This document shows, one piece after another, positions 24,701-35,050 of a stretch of 64,000 nt of DNA. The translations under genes and the position numbers were made by a program. The notes below the pieces were generated by a model. That model made no database searches. It was given only the letters and a program-made list of their open reading frames with translations, and was not told the origin of the DNA. The DNA is from Isoetes taiwanensis (lineage: Eukaryota; Streptophyta; Lycopodiopsida; Isoetales; Isoetaceae): contig JAJEKV010000035.1 in assembly GCA_021234155.1 (NCBI GenBank), positions 9,918,407 through 9,982,406 on the forward strand. The letters run 5' to 3'. Numbering within the stretch: position 1 is the stretch's first letter; each line of letters starts with the position of its first letter.

Positions 24701-24838
24701 CGTTTACCCGCAAAGAATCGAGGATGCAATCTACCGACTGTCAACACGCCGCTTTATTTGTTTTGTGGCATAACAACGGCCAATGTCGGCATACTTACGC
24801 TTAGAACCATCACTTCCATTGGAATTCTCACCCTCCAT
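21720..24838 (-). pseudogene. Cys-rich protein with SDGCASQFKS and GSGHGKGTHDG motifs, decayed
   Basis: ATG at 24838 starts MEGENSNGSDGSKRKYADIG. Pieces then follow in shifting frames: CQDQIESMIQSNVVREFWLD with VRDVMKRRT (24.35-24.2 kb), RNTCCCVKHEQADPSVKAFN and VNCTCCCAVV (about 23.45-23.35 kb), a zinc-binding-like C-x4-C-x2-C-x6-C (CIKGECDECGVKKFDICP, about 23.2 kb), YVWSDGCASQFKSRRAW (22.65 kb) and WNFFGSGHGKGTHDGEAG (22.55 kb). A tail follows with GVSYYVIMCTVEKHALEEDS and DYGNDYSGRALV (near 22.0-21.9 kb). The SDG.x3.Q.K then F.GHGKG.HDG pair is a pattern I associate with uncharacterised, transposase-like proteins of plants and invertebrates, possibly a DDE/RNase-H-fold strand order. I cannot name the family. 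Many stops and frameshifts interrupt it. It is convergent with the phosphatase-like gene. Confidence 0.55.
23630..23990. repeat. TGTACAT motif array 3
   Basis: A dozen or more GTACATC/TGTACAT copies, including TGTACATCCGATGTACATCA near 23,770. It falls in a non-coding gap of the Cys-rich gene. Confidence 0.85.
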
Positions 24839-25065
24839 GAACAGATTGAAATTGATTTGTATTTCTTGTAGATTCAATTGGCATGTGTTTGCTTTCGAAT
24901 TCGTTCGGTGTTAGATCCCTGTGAAAGGGGGGAATTTCGGAAAGGGAGGGACGGATCCATTCGAATTGGTTCGGTGGTTCGGTGGTTAACCAAGAATTTC
25001 GGGGGGGGATGTCAGGGATGATCTTGCAATCATTGCATATCTGACACAAAACGACAAACCATAGT

Positions 25066-25157
25066 ATCTTGATGTACATCTAAAATGTACCCCAAAAAAG
25101 CACAAATTCGTCCTTCAATTCAGTACGATGTACGTACACCCTTTCGTGCTTTTACCC
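25066..25157. repeat. TGTACAT copies and right inverted repeat
   Basis: GATGTACATCTAAAATGTAC (25,073) and ACGATGTACGTACACC (25,125) lead into the inverted repeat at 25136-25157, so the motif reaches right to the presumed element end. Confidence 0.75.
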
Positions 25158-25168
25158 TATGTACCTAC

Positions 25169-25241
25169 CGAAAGCTTATCACCGGGATTAAAAATCCGCC
25201 CTTTCGGGTTTTCGAGGAAAAACCCTAGTGATAAGCCTTCG
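25169..25241. repeat. Hairpin just outside the right end
   Basis: Arms CGAAAGCTTATCAC (25169-25182) and GTGATAAGCCTTCG (25228-25241) pair at 13 of 14 positions around a 45-base loop. It could belong to the transposon end or be a small foldback. Confidence 0.75.
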
Positions 25242-25346
25242 GCAAGGGGCTTGGACAAACGTAAGACTGAGAAATCGCTCCCAAAACCCACGAATGGAGA
25301 AGTCGAAGCTGCTGCCGCTCGCCAACCTGTACCTGCACATCACCAA

Positions 25347-25480
25347 CACTAGAAAAAATGTGACAAAAACAAACCTCCCAAAGTGGAGGGGCTGATCACG
25401 CGTGCCACGTGACAATAAACAAAAACCTCTTCAAATAGAGGGGCTGGTCACGCGTGCCAGGCGACAAATACATTAAACAA
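25347..25480 (+). repeat. CACTA-like start followed by two tandem units
   Basis: CACTAGAAAAAATGTGACAA at 25347 resembles the end of CACTA-type elements. Two diverged units of about 55 bp follow (AACCTC..AGGGGCTG.TCACGCG core, near 25,374-25,425 and 25,428-25,480). No matching opposite end was found at a sensible distance, so the CACTA reading is weak; the tandem duplication itself is plain. Confidence 0.4.
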
Positions 25481-27745
25481 AGAAGGGGCGGATGGTGGGT
25501 TCAAAGAAAAGAGAATAAGGTACTGCTGAGAGAGAAGAGGAAGTACCAATGAGTCGTTGATGAAGAACCTCGCCTAAAATAGCGATCTCCCAACCAGAGA
25601 AGGCATGTGCTGCAGGCATGCATGCAAGACATGCATGCTCGCCCCATTCTAGAATTTCGATCCGATGGCTCGGATCGATGGGATTGTAGGGAAAAGGAGA
25701 AGGATTGCTCTTTCCCTTTAGCCAACAATCCCTTTCTGGTGTAGCCGTTGACCCATTCGCGACTAAACCAACAACCAGAGTTACCAAATTCCGATGGGGA
25801 ATACATTATTTGGTGTGCCCGAAAAAAAAACTAGTCAAAAGCACGTTTGATTACTTTGTATAGAAAGTACATTTTTTGATAATGTTCTTTTGCCTCTGTA
25901 TTGTAATATGAAGTTCCCTATACCAATGTCATCAAAAACACTAATATGAATTTTTGGATTGCCCCTGGGGGAGGGTTGGTTTTGGCATATTCTGGCATAT
26001 CAGGGGTATATCTGATAATCTGACGGCCGTCATTATTGATTGTTTTTCCGGCGGTGAAAAACTTTTTGATTTTTTTGCGTATGAATATACGCTAAGGTTT
26101 TCCGTGTTTTGGACGCCAAATTATTTTTCCGGCGATCGGAAACTCGTTTTTTTTTTGTGAAAAACTATTGGTTTTTTTAACCTTTGGGCTAGAGATTCCT
26201 TTTTTTAGAATTTATCTTTGGATTTTTTTATTTTTAAAACAAACTATTTTTTTATTGGAAGTTTACTGAGCTAGAAAAGAATGCACCTGACTGCCTTTGC
26301 ATGTACTGACGTTTTCTATGTTGGACAAGGCCGAGCCGAATAAAGTGGCCAAGGAAGTGCCTTTTCTCTTTTTTTGCCTCTTGATCCACATTTGAGCAAG
26401 GTTGCTGACGAAGGACGTCCATGCTTGCCGGATTCTAAATGCAGATCAAGTGCTTTGGCCTTGCAGATGATAATAAAGGAGGTGAGCAGTTGAATGGCAT
26501 AATTGCTGTGTAAATAGAGAATGACTTATGACATAGGATTAGGTTTTGAAGACCCTGCCTTTTATGTCAGTGCCATGTTAAATAAGCATGTTATTAGGGA
26601 TATAAAATTGCAGACTGTGTAACAATCATGGATTATTAATGACAGTATCAAAACAGTTCTTTATAAGAAGGTATTGAGGCTAATGGAAGGAGCTGCTCTC
26701 TCCAACTAGCAATGAAAATTAAACTAGCAATGAAAATTATGTGAAGCAATCTGTACCACTTATATACTAAATAAAATTCGCATCCTGTGAAGGACCACAT
26801 TAAATGGTGGCACAAAGATTCTCAAATTTTCTTCTCTTGAATGCAGAACTGGATTTTTTATTTTGCAGATTTGCCTTTGTGCATGAAGTTCAGAGGAGGG
26901 AAGTTCTTTATTCCATTCTCAAGATTATGCAGCAAATGTGTAAGATGGCACATTAGGTATCAAGGTTTGTGCAATAAAAGTAATTCAATAGATCCAGTAG
27001 TTCCCATGCTGTTATGACACGTTAATGATGCTAGCCTAGAGATAATATCCAATATTTAGAGGCTGATTGTTAGATTAGGAACTTGCAGTTCACTCAGTAG
27101 CTTAGAACTGCTCTATTTTTCTGTGGAGTACCAGTTGCGGAAACCATTCTAGTTGCTTCCTCTTTCACCTACGCCTGCATTTGGTACCTTATGATTTTTA
27201 TTTTGTTTTGGATCTAGTTCTTGAATCTGGAGAATTAGACTATTTTTCGGTAGGTGAAATGATACACAGGACTTCCAAAAGCAGGTGCTCTCAAAAGCAA
27301 GGCAGTTTGGTACTTTACCACTTTCTAGTTTTGTTCTATTCTAACTTTCACATTGCAGCAGATAAGTAACAAAACAAGAGACAGTTAATAGAATCAATGT
27401 ATTAACCTAGGAGAAATGAAAGAATGGACAATTCTTGTTCTAAATGCAGTAACGTTAAATTGTTTTTATGTGGTTCTAGCAGAATGGTAATAACCTGATA
27501 TTTCAGGTGATCCAAACAACAATAGGTGGTCTTGGGCAGTTGAAATTGGAGGAGACCCTTTGTGGCACAGATTTGAACACACAAAACAAGACACACAAAA
27601 CAAGACACACGGGTCCTAAAAAAGGTGATGTATTCTCAACAAGGATAGCTAAAGGAAGCCTCACATATCCATTTAATTGAGTGTGCAACATCATCTGCTC
27701 TATAAGGCCGCCCATGCTTCTTGCATACCAGTAACTTCTGCAGAG
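25481..27745. other. No gene seen
   Basis: T-rich tracts (26.0-26.3 kb) and short open frames without motifs. The sequence near 26,060-26,140 (TTTTTCCGGCG..GAAAA twice) echoes the T/A-rich, CCGGCG-containing stretch at 6.24-6.35 kb. No exon could be supported. Confidence 0.4.
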
Positions 27746-28003
27746 GAACTTAGCCACTTTTGCCATCTTCCAATGCTAATGATATTTGTAACTTGGTTGC
27801 TCATGGATCATATTGGTTGATATTATACTTTGTCATAAACTACGGGGGTTCGACAGAAACAATATGACACATTTTGCAAGGATAGCAAAGGAACTCAACT
27901 TAGCCACTTTTGCCATCTTCCAATGCTAATGTTATTTGTAACTTGGTTGCCCTTGGATCATTGTAGTAATATTATATACTTTGTCATAACAAGGGGGTTC
28001 TAC
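27746..28003. repeat. Tandem duplication, about 105-bp unit
   Basis: CTTAGCCACTTTTGCCATCT and the following approximately 90 bases occur at about 27,749-27,855 and again at 27,898-28,003, with a few substitutions and a short spacer. Confidence 0.85.
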
Positions 28004-28011
28004 AGGATTCC

Positions 28012-28237
28012 TCGTGCAACTCGCAATCTCGATGACCATAAATAAATCACAAGGCCAGTCCATGACCTCTGTTGGCATCTACCTGCCAACGCCGCATTCT
28101 CAAGGTGCACCACACAACAGGAAGTGAATGTATACATTTAAGACACCTCAAGGTAAGAAACATTGCTCAAAAACAATATGACGTTCACTCTAAATGTAGT
28201 CTACAAAAAGATCCTACGGGATGAAATTGCTCTTTAA
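28012..28237 (+). pseudogene. Helitron-type Pif1 helicase C-terminal remnant
   Basis: The frame FLVQLAISMTINKSQGQSMT (28015-) continues SVGIYLPTPHSQGA. The AMTINKSQGQ.x6.GIYLP signature is the late helicase motif of Pif1-like proteins in plant Helitrons. After about 90 decayed bases, NVVYKKILRDEIAL and a stop (28235-28237) match the usual short C-terminal tail. The rest of the helicase and the Rep domain are missing or unrecognisable upstream. It is a fragment only. Confidence 0.7.
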
Positions 28238-28392
28238 CTCACCATATACCCACCAAAGCAAAACACTGGATCTCTTATAAGTCATGATGTACTACCTCTT
28301 CAATGTGTAATTTTCAAGATGTCAACAATACAAATCTAACTGTACAGTTAATACTGCACTCTCGTCTCATAGTTCATAGAACTCTATAGGTT

Positions 28393-28527
28393 CCCAACTA
28401 ATCCCCAGCAATGTTGGGCACTGTTACTATCTTTAGATATTTTTGTCATAAAAAAGGTTACTGCACACTTTTCTCATTGCGATCAAAATATATGCAAACA
28501 TCCAACTTATGCCCCGCAACGCTGGGC
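28393..28527 (+). repeat. Two short hairpins downstream of the Helitron remnant
   Basis: CCCAAC with GTTGGG (28393-28418) and GCCCCGC-AAC-GCTGGGC (28511-28527) each form a small GC-rich stem in AT-rich sequence, 160-290 bp after the helicase stop. Helitron 3' ends carry such a stem shortly before CTRR. I see no clear CTRR at the right distance, so this may be an eroded terminus. Confidence 0.4.
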
Positions 28528-28874
28528 ACCAATAATACTTATTATTGATGCTTTCAACTGAATTTTTTCTGCAAGCCACAGAAAATGTCCCATGGCATGG
28601 AGTAGAAACGGACGCTAGGAAGCAACTTGTTTTGAGCCGAGGTTCTTTGTTATTACTTGTAACATAAGCATTTATGATTTCTATGAGTCCTCGAGTTCTT
28701 TATGTATAGACAGAACAGATATGGCCAGAGAAGGCTTCCAAATGGAATTTTAATGTGACATGATCGAATATTGAGCAAATATGAATAGATTTAGTTCCAA
28801 ATGTTCAGGGTTATAGTTTTAAATTGATTGTCAAAATCTTTGAACTGTGAATTAATTTACTTCATCCTCCGGCC

Positions 28875-29258
28875 ATGGAGGGCAACCCTCCGTGCGCAGA
28901 TGCGCAGATGGAAAAGGCAGATGCAGTTACAGGTATGTCATTGTTCTCTGCATTTTTATTGTTCTTCGCATTTGATAAATCGAATGTCTGGAATGCTTTG
29001 TTCATAAGCTTTACTGTATGAATTTGATCAAATGCTATTCTACCTTTGCATTGTTACTTCTTTCTTAAATACCTTTCAGGATCCTGCACCATGCATCTCC
29101 TTGCTTCACTGAAGGATCCTATTGAGAGTGGATTTCACGTTGCTTGTGTGAAATCCAGTCTCCTTACTTTGATGTGTGATGACTGTAGTAAGCCCCGCCA
29201 TTCTTCCTTTTGTTTGAATTTTTTGGGGCTTAAACTTGCGGGGCACATTTCGAGATGA
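28875..29258 (+). CDS. Unrecognised two-exon gene fragment
   Basis: ATG at 28875 in a GC-rich context (GGCCATGGAGG) opens MEGNPPCADAQMEKADAVT to 28932. Donor GTATGT and acceptor TTTCAG (29079) join in phase to GSCTMHLLASLKDPIESGFH and VACVKSSLLTLMCDDCS, stopping at 29256-29258. A second donor (GTAAGC after CDDC) could lead on to MTQLLYEALKAIFACASC near 29,255. The consistent splice phase argues for real coding. I do not recognise the family; it could be a host gene fragment or a captured one. Confidence 0.35.
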
Positions 29259-29329
29259 CTCAACTCCTTTATGAAGCGTTAAAAGCAATTTTTGCTTGTG
29301 CATCATGTTCCCGCTTATATGCAACTTTG

Positions 29330-31640
29330 TAAAAGCTTGGCGACAATAGGCAACTTCAATAATAAGGATTCTAATCTGAAGTCGATTCAGCTAGTTCTTG
29401 AAAAAGGCATTGATTTTACTTCTACATACGTAAATGTAGAGGATGTGGAGCCCATTCAGTGCCATTCGATAAAAGGCATGCAACAGTTAAGCAATATGCT
29501 AGCCATTATTCTTGCACATTGAGGTGAGGCATAAGCATGCACAATTAACTTTCTAATCAATCCACCAAGCATGCGACCATTTTTCCATGTCCGCACACAA
29601 GTAGACCATAGTGGACACCGGCTCCTAAGGTGTTTGAATTCAATAGATCTGTGGGATATTACATTCTGTTTAGCTTTAGGGTTAGCGCTATGCTCTGGGC
29701 AAAATTGGATGACGGCCACGGCATAAAGAAGGTTGCTTTCAGTCCCTATTCAGATCATAATTTGTTTCAGTGGTATACAAACTTATTATGCAATGATCAG
29801 AATTTGTACACAGTTCTGATGAGTTCAATACGATCAGAATTTGTTATAGATGTTACACAAACTCAGGTGGTAATAGATTATAAAATAGGCTACATATGGA
29901 TTCTCCTTTTTCCATTGTGAAACTATATTTTCAAGTGTCTCATTTAAGTCTGAAAGTTACTGACTATGGCAGTGTTGTTGCATTCCCACCTTGATATTAA
30001 AAATCACTTGAATTAAGTTATAAGCCACCACAAACATTCCATCTTTTCTTTTCTTGACACTCTCCACAAATTCCCATCCAACCCCTTGCCCACACCAAAC
30101 CACAAAGCAAAGTAGCAGTCTAGAGCAATTTTAAACTTTTCCACAATTCTACCAAATTTGGAAGAGTACAAGATAATAGTAGTACAATTTATTACGAAGC
30201 TGGAGGTGCCCATCTCATGTTAGGAAATGCAAGAATTGGGATGAGGGGAGGTGTTCTGGGCAGCAACCGGGGGGGTGTCCATCTCATGTTAGGAAATACA
30301 AGAATTGGGATGAGGGGAGGAGACACGACATAGAGAAAATATCATTACTATATTATTCATTTTTAATGTCCTCTGCACCTTCTTTCTTATTGGCTACAGC
30401 TTCATCATATTGCTCCTACCAATTTAGATGAATTCGTTTAAAAATTGCTAAAACAGGTCATTAGTGCTTATTTCTCGTGCTGAGCACATGAATGCATGTT
30501 GTTGCAACTTTATTGCTTCCTCTAGAGTATCTAAGGTCTGGTTGAGTAGCTTCTCAGGCATTTTGCTTCTCCTTCAGGTCCTGCAAACATATTGTTCCAC
30601 CCCCAGTTATTATTTATCATATCCTGATATAATTGACCTCTTTCTGATCCACCTGGAGAATTCAATAAATTCGCCTGGAGACCTCAATAATTTCTTTTTG
30701 TCTGCATGGAAAATTATGGCATTTTTTTTCCGTGTAATACGTCCTTGGGCCCAAGAATATTGTATTAGTTGTATGCTATATATTGCAGAATGGACCAGAC
30801 GCATGAAGATACATTTATAAAGCTTTATTCATAATAGCATTTTGGGGGCAATCCACAGTGCTTTGCACCTTGTTGTTTTAAAAAAGGTAGTTTTTGCCTT
30901 CCAAATGCGTGGCAAAAACATTGAAATCTCCTGAACATGCCTCTGCGCTTTATATATACCGCCAAAGAATAGACTGGAAACTTCCAGAAACTGGGCCAAA
31001 ACTTCACGCACATAGTCGAAACTTCCAGAGGAAACTACCTCGTTCCAAACTTTTTGTATACACACACGTGTACAATTCAAATCATAATTTTCCATTAAAG
31101 GCACCGCCACCTAAGCTGGCCCCTTACCTTCCTTATTAGAATTATATATTAGAGATAAAACATTTTGAATAATTATGTTTTATAATAAAACATTCAAAAA
31201 ACTTATACCTCGTGCTGATGTTGGCTTTGTAAAGAACAAAGTCTTCAAAAACTATAGAGAGCTTTTAGTGACAACAGTATCAACAGACATGAATGATCAT
31301 AGTTCAAGTGAAGGCATTGTGATCAATATCCATCTTTCATGAGATACGCATGCTACAATGCTAACAAAGTTCTTATATTTTCCTTCATATATTTTATTCT
31401 TTCCTTCAGGAATTTTAAATATGAATTAACAAAGACTTAATAAAACTTTGTATGTTGTGTGAAAAAGATGAGAAATTATTATGGCTCCATAATATTGAGC
31501 TTGAAGCAATGTCGTCGAAAAGTTGTTGGACCTCAACGTGAGGGAGGGCTATATGCTAAGTTCTGGAAAGATCTTATCAAAATCTGTTTAATGAGATACG
31601 TGACTCACATATCTCTTTCTTCAAGTGACTGGTTAGGATG
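29330..31640. other. No identified gene; one small tandem repeat
   Basis: Several 60-118 residue open frames have no motif. A 45-bp segment (CCATCTCATGTTAGGAAAT start) is duplicated at about 30,209-30,252 and 30,276-30,321. Confidence 0.4.
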
Positions 31641-31659
31641 CAGTCAGAAGGTGAAACAC

Positions 31660-32034
31660 TTGAGGCTGGGGCAGCAATATCCCTACAGTCACTGAAGAGA
31701 TTGTGATTTCTATGCAGCAATGGTTGACCTTAATGTAGCAACAAGCTGCTAAGAAGGGTAGTGATATGGAAGAAATCAATAAAGTTTTAAAAAAATTGCC
31801 GCCTGAAAGATTGTGGTTGTTATGCGACAATAGTTAGCAATAGTTGGCTCTAATGTAGCAACAACCTGCTAAGAAGGACAATGATATGGAGGAAATCAAT
31901 AAAGTTTTAAAACAATTGCCACGTGAAACATTCAGTGGGAAGGTCCTTATTATTTGTTATAAAAGTTACCAAGGGAGGAAGATTGTGCTAAATAAATTCA
32001 GCCAGATATTGGCCTGCCACATCTTGAAATCTTA
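31660..32034 (+). pseudogene. Coding-like segment with an internal 37-codon duplication
   Basis: The plus frame reads NIPTVTEEIVISMQQWLTLM, stop, QQAAKKGSDMEEINKVLKKL PPERLWLLCDNS, stops, then a second copy LALM, stop, QQPAKKDNDMEEINKVLKQL PRETF, and on to SGKVLIICYKSYQGRK before a final stop near 32,034. Unit 1 (about 31,698-31,809) and unit 2 (31,810-31,925) are a DNA-level tandem duplication. The stop after LM (TAG) is present in both units, so it predates the duplication. Family unknown; the amphipathic, charged composition suggests a helical segment. Confidence 0.35.
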
Positions 32035-33695
32035 AAACTTGCATAAATAGAAGCTAAACAAATAACTACCTTCAAAATGACCATAAAAAACATGTTGCTC
32101 ATTGTGATCCAAATGCAAAGCCACTACTGCTGGGACTTTATCAAAGTCGTACTCTTCCATAATCTTCTCAAAGGGCTCATCAGTACAGGAAACCAAGCAG
32201 AACCTTGCAACTTAAAGCCAATGAATACAGCTTCCAAGCTAACCACGGAATGTAAAGAGTGTGTGCTGATTCTAACTCTTTGAAGCTGACCATATGCAGA
32301 TCCATTGAAGCTAATCATCCAATGTGTCATTTTGATAACAATTATATGATATTGGTCATTTTAGATACAACTTTCTTTTGCCAAATTTAAAAAACACCAA
32401 ACCAGTCTCCATTCTCCAAAGTGTAGGCGAGCATGAGATTCTCCCAGTCTTCCTTCGGTTCTGACTGTCTCCGGTCTATGTTCTTTGTTACTAGCTTTCA
32501 AGAAAAGATGTTAGAGACTGTATTTTAAGTCAAAGCAGCGCAGGATATCATAGGAAAATACTAAATGTGGAATACAAGATACAATGAAACCTAGAGAGCA
32601 GCTATATCTGCCATGAAATGCGAAGCCATCATACCCTCCAGCAACTCAAGAACAGAGGAAGGAAGGAGGAGAGGGAAGGAAAGGTGGTCATAACCAAGGC
32701 AAAGCATCTAGCCCAAAGCCAAAAAAAGCATCTCGGAAATTGAGGCAAGTATTTTTCAAGCATTGCGTCAAACCCCGAGTACTTATAAGAAGGTAAAAAT
32801 GTCGATCTCTACTAATTTATAGTAGTCTGTATTAAACTCATTGCCTCTCAAGCTCTTGCTTCTTAAACACTTCACATGTTGTAAAATCTCTCACTGTCAT
32901 TTATCTTAATCGGAGGTTGAAGCATTTCCTGGATCCAATTTCAAGACCCTCTTTGCCATTCTTTTCCCCTCTCCTCTCTGTATCAATATAGGTTACACTG
33001 AACCAAGTCAAGTCGTCCAAGAGGTAGCACCCATCTTTCTATCTGCCATAGCCATTTTGCAGAATTTCTGACAGTAGCTTTGCCCTAAGAAATGGAGATT
33101 TATACACAAATCTAAGTAAACAAAAATCTTGATGGAGCTGCATTTATCAAAGACCCTGCATTTCTTTCCACGGTAGATAAGCAGATAAAAGTTATTCAAC
33201 AGGCAAGTATTTAAATCAAACAGATTATAGATGCATAAAATCAAGTGCTTCAAATCAAACCGTCATCTTTCCTATGCTTAGCGCTTAGCCGTGGTCGAAG
33301 GAAAGATGCCATGCACTCAAAATATCTATTGTGCAATCCATTCAGGTAGCTGAGTGACCGAGTTTCCAGCTGCCATCATTCCAGCATGGAATTGGCCTTG
33401 AGCCTGCTTCTACCACATCTTCATTTTATTTGTGAAAATTAGGGAATGTATGACGGGCTGAAATACAGAATATGCATAGCAGAGATGAATGTGGATATTA
33501 TTGCATTTCTATGGGCTGATGTGTGCATATACAAATGGCATAATGTTAGACGGACTCATTCCAGGACTATTAGGTTTCCGCTCTGCATAGTTAAAGCTTG
33601 CTAGTTACCCTATGAATAAATAGATCCCCCAACTGGGATCAAATGCATGCCATATAGCCAGATTTTCCTGGTGATGGAGCTAAAGCTGCCGCTCT
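32035..33695. other. No gene seen
   Basis: AT-rich, no supported coding, no strong repeat. Confidence 0.5.
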
Positions 33696-34214
33696 TCATA
33701 GTTTAGGTTTTTTGGGTTCCCTTGAATAGCAAAGATAAAAAACGAAATGGAGTTGTACCTTGTAAGATTGTAATGGGGATGCTCGATTTGCCCTTCTGAT
33801 CGCCAGCCAAATGTTGGTGCCATCAACTGCTCGAAGCACCATAACGCAGAAGTCGCGAAAATGCTGTGTATTTTGAAAAAAAAAGGAGATTCTCCATCTC
33901 AAACACATTATCAATAAGTTCGTCTACTACTTCTTCTTCTTCTTGCTCGTCTATGCAAGAAAAACAATCTTGAAAAAGCCAAAAAAAAACACTCTTAAAG
34001 GCCAGCCATAGGCGGATTCAAAAATGGAAATTTCCTGATCAGTTGAAGAGTATTCTTCATCACTGTCCTCTCTAGGCATTGAAAGTTTTCTGCCGTAGTA
34101 CAAAGCAGAGATCAATCCTAAAAAACGATGACATGAATTGAAGAAAAGCCAGAAACACTCTTCCGCAAGATATCCCGGCGCACCCATTAACTGCCTCTGA
34201 CTTGGAATTTCCAT
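33696..34214 (-). pseudogene. Unrecognised coding-like region, perhaps Harbinger-related
   Basis: On the minus strand, ATG 34214 begins MEIPSQRQLMGAPGYLAEEC and runs through PREDSDEEYSSTDQEISIFE. Further on, EQEEEEVVDELIDNVFEMEN (33.95-33.9 kb) and FRDFCVMVLRAVDGTNIWLA (33.85 kb) appear in different frames. A-V-D-G-T before a hydrophobic residue recalls the first Asp of Harbinger/PIF nucleases (usually AIDGTH), but nothing else confirms it. Treat it as coding-like and unidentified. Confidence 0.2.
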
Positions 34215-34708
34215 GAATTTCTGAAGCCGTAGATGAAATCAAACGACAGAAACAACAGTCACCTGCACAAAAGTCTCACCTGGCAGTAACGTGGACACTC
34301 TAGAATTGCTTCAAAGTGTCAACTTGCGTTTGTGCAAACGTGCGAAAAAAAAACCAAATATGGATTTGGGGAATATGAATATAGAAAACACGACAGACTA
34401 CTCAAAATGAACTAGATTGTGCTTGTAAGAATGAACGGTGTATAGGGCATATTTTGCGCAAAAATGGCATATGTGGCATATTTTACATGAAAATATTCTA
34501 TACGACGTATTTTATGCGCGCACACGCAAAAATAAAAGAATAAAAAATAAAAAAATTGAGAATGCCTCAAATGGCACAATGCCTCTCTGCCATTGCTGCA
34601 AAATTTTAAATCTATGTTTTCATAAGCTGCAATGAGCTATTGCAGGTTATCAAAGCCTATGCAAAGTGCCTAGGCCACTTGATCACTCTCATCACAGCCT
34701 AGACCAAT
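34215..34708. other. No gene seen
   Basis: AT-rich; repeated ATATTTTA.GC.. and GCATAT segments at 34,440-34,520 but no clear unit or coding. Confidence 0.4.
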
Positions 34709-34967
34709 TGTACAAGTTTTTTTATAGACAGACGTTATGTGGAGCAGCAACAATTCGCAGATGTACAAGTTTTTTTTAGACAGAGACGTTATGTGGAGCA
34801 GCAACAATTCGCAGATTCTTGCTTTGGAATGGGAGCGCCACCAGCATGCCGGTGGCCAGCTCCCACTGGCAGCATATTCTTGCTCTGGAATGGGAGCTGG
34901 CCACCAGCATGCTGGTGGCCAGCTCCCATTCCAGAGCAGGAATCTGCGAATTGTTGCTGCTCCATGA
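34709..34967. repeat. Tandem duplication plus nested palindromes
   Basis: Unit TGTACAAGTTTTTTTA..GGAGCAGCAACAATTCGCAGA occurs at 34709-34761 and 34762-34815. The right part of unit 2 (from 34793) with its extension pairs with 34922-34967 over more than 40 bases with three or so mismatches. Inside lies a 58-bp perfect palindrome, 34881-34938, starting TGCTCTGGAATGGGAGCTGG and centred on GCATGC. A second, imperfect copy of that hairpin (34825-34867) precedes it. Perfect symmetry over 58 bp implies a recent event or active homogenisation. Confidence 0.95.
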
Positions 34968-35050
34968 TGTCAAGGTAAGCAATCTCAATCAAGCAGGGTT
35001 TTCATGCAGTTAACCGGCTGTTTCAGGTTCGTCAAGAATGTACCCATTTG

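Larger units (their letters stand above)
15825..25157. mobile_element. Candidate large decayed DNA transposon carrying three genes
   Basis: The left sequence at 15825-15846 (GGGTAAAAGCATGAAAGGGT plus GT) is repeated in inverted orientation at 25136-25157 with one mismatch in 22. The 9.3 kb between holds two plus-strand genes and one convergent minus-strand gene, all spliced and all decayed, plus TGTACAT arrays found nowhere else in the window at this density. The minus-strand protein has motifs typical of mobile-element proteins. I saw no matching target-site duplication, and true ends may lie somewhat further out, because both sides have extra structure (15695-15748 and 25169-25241). That this is one element is inference from the inverted repeat, the shared motif arrays and common decay. 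Confidence 0.5.

Noticed and set aside
34737-35013. Five overlapping 64-79 residue frames at 34.7-35.0 kb
   Set aside because: All are translations of the palindromic and tandem repeat in several phases.
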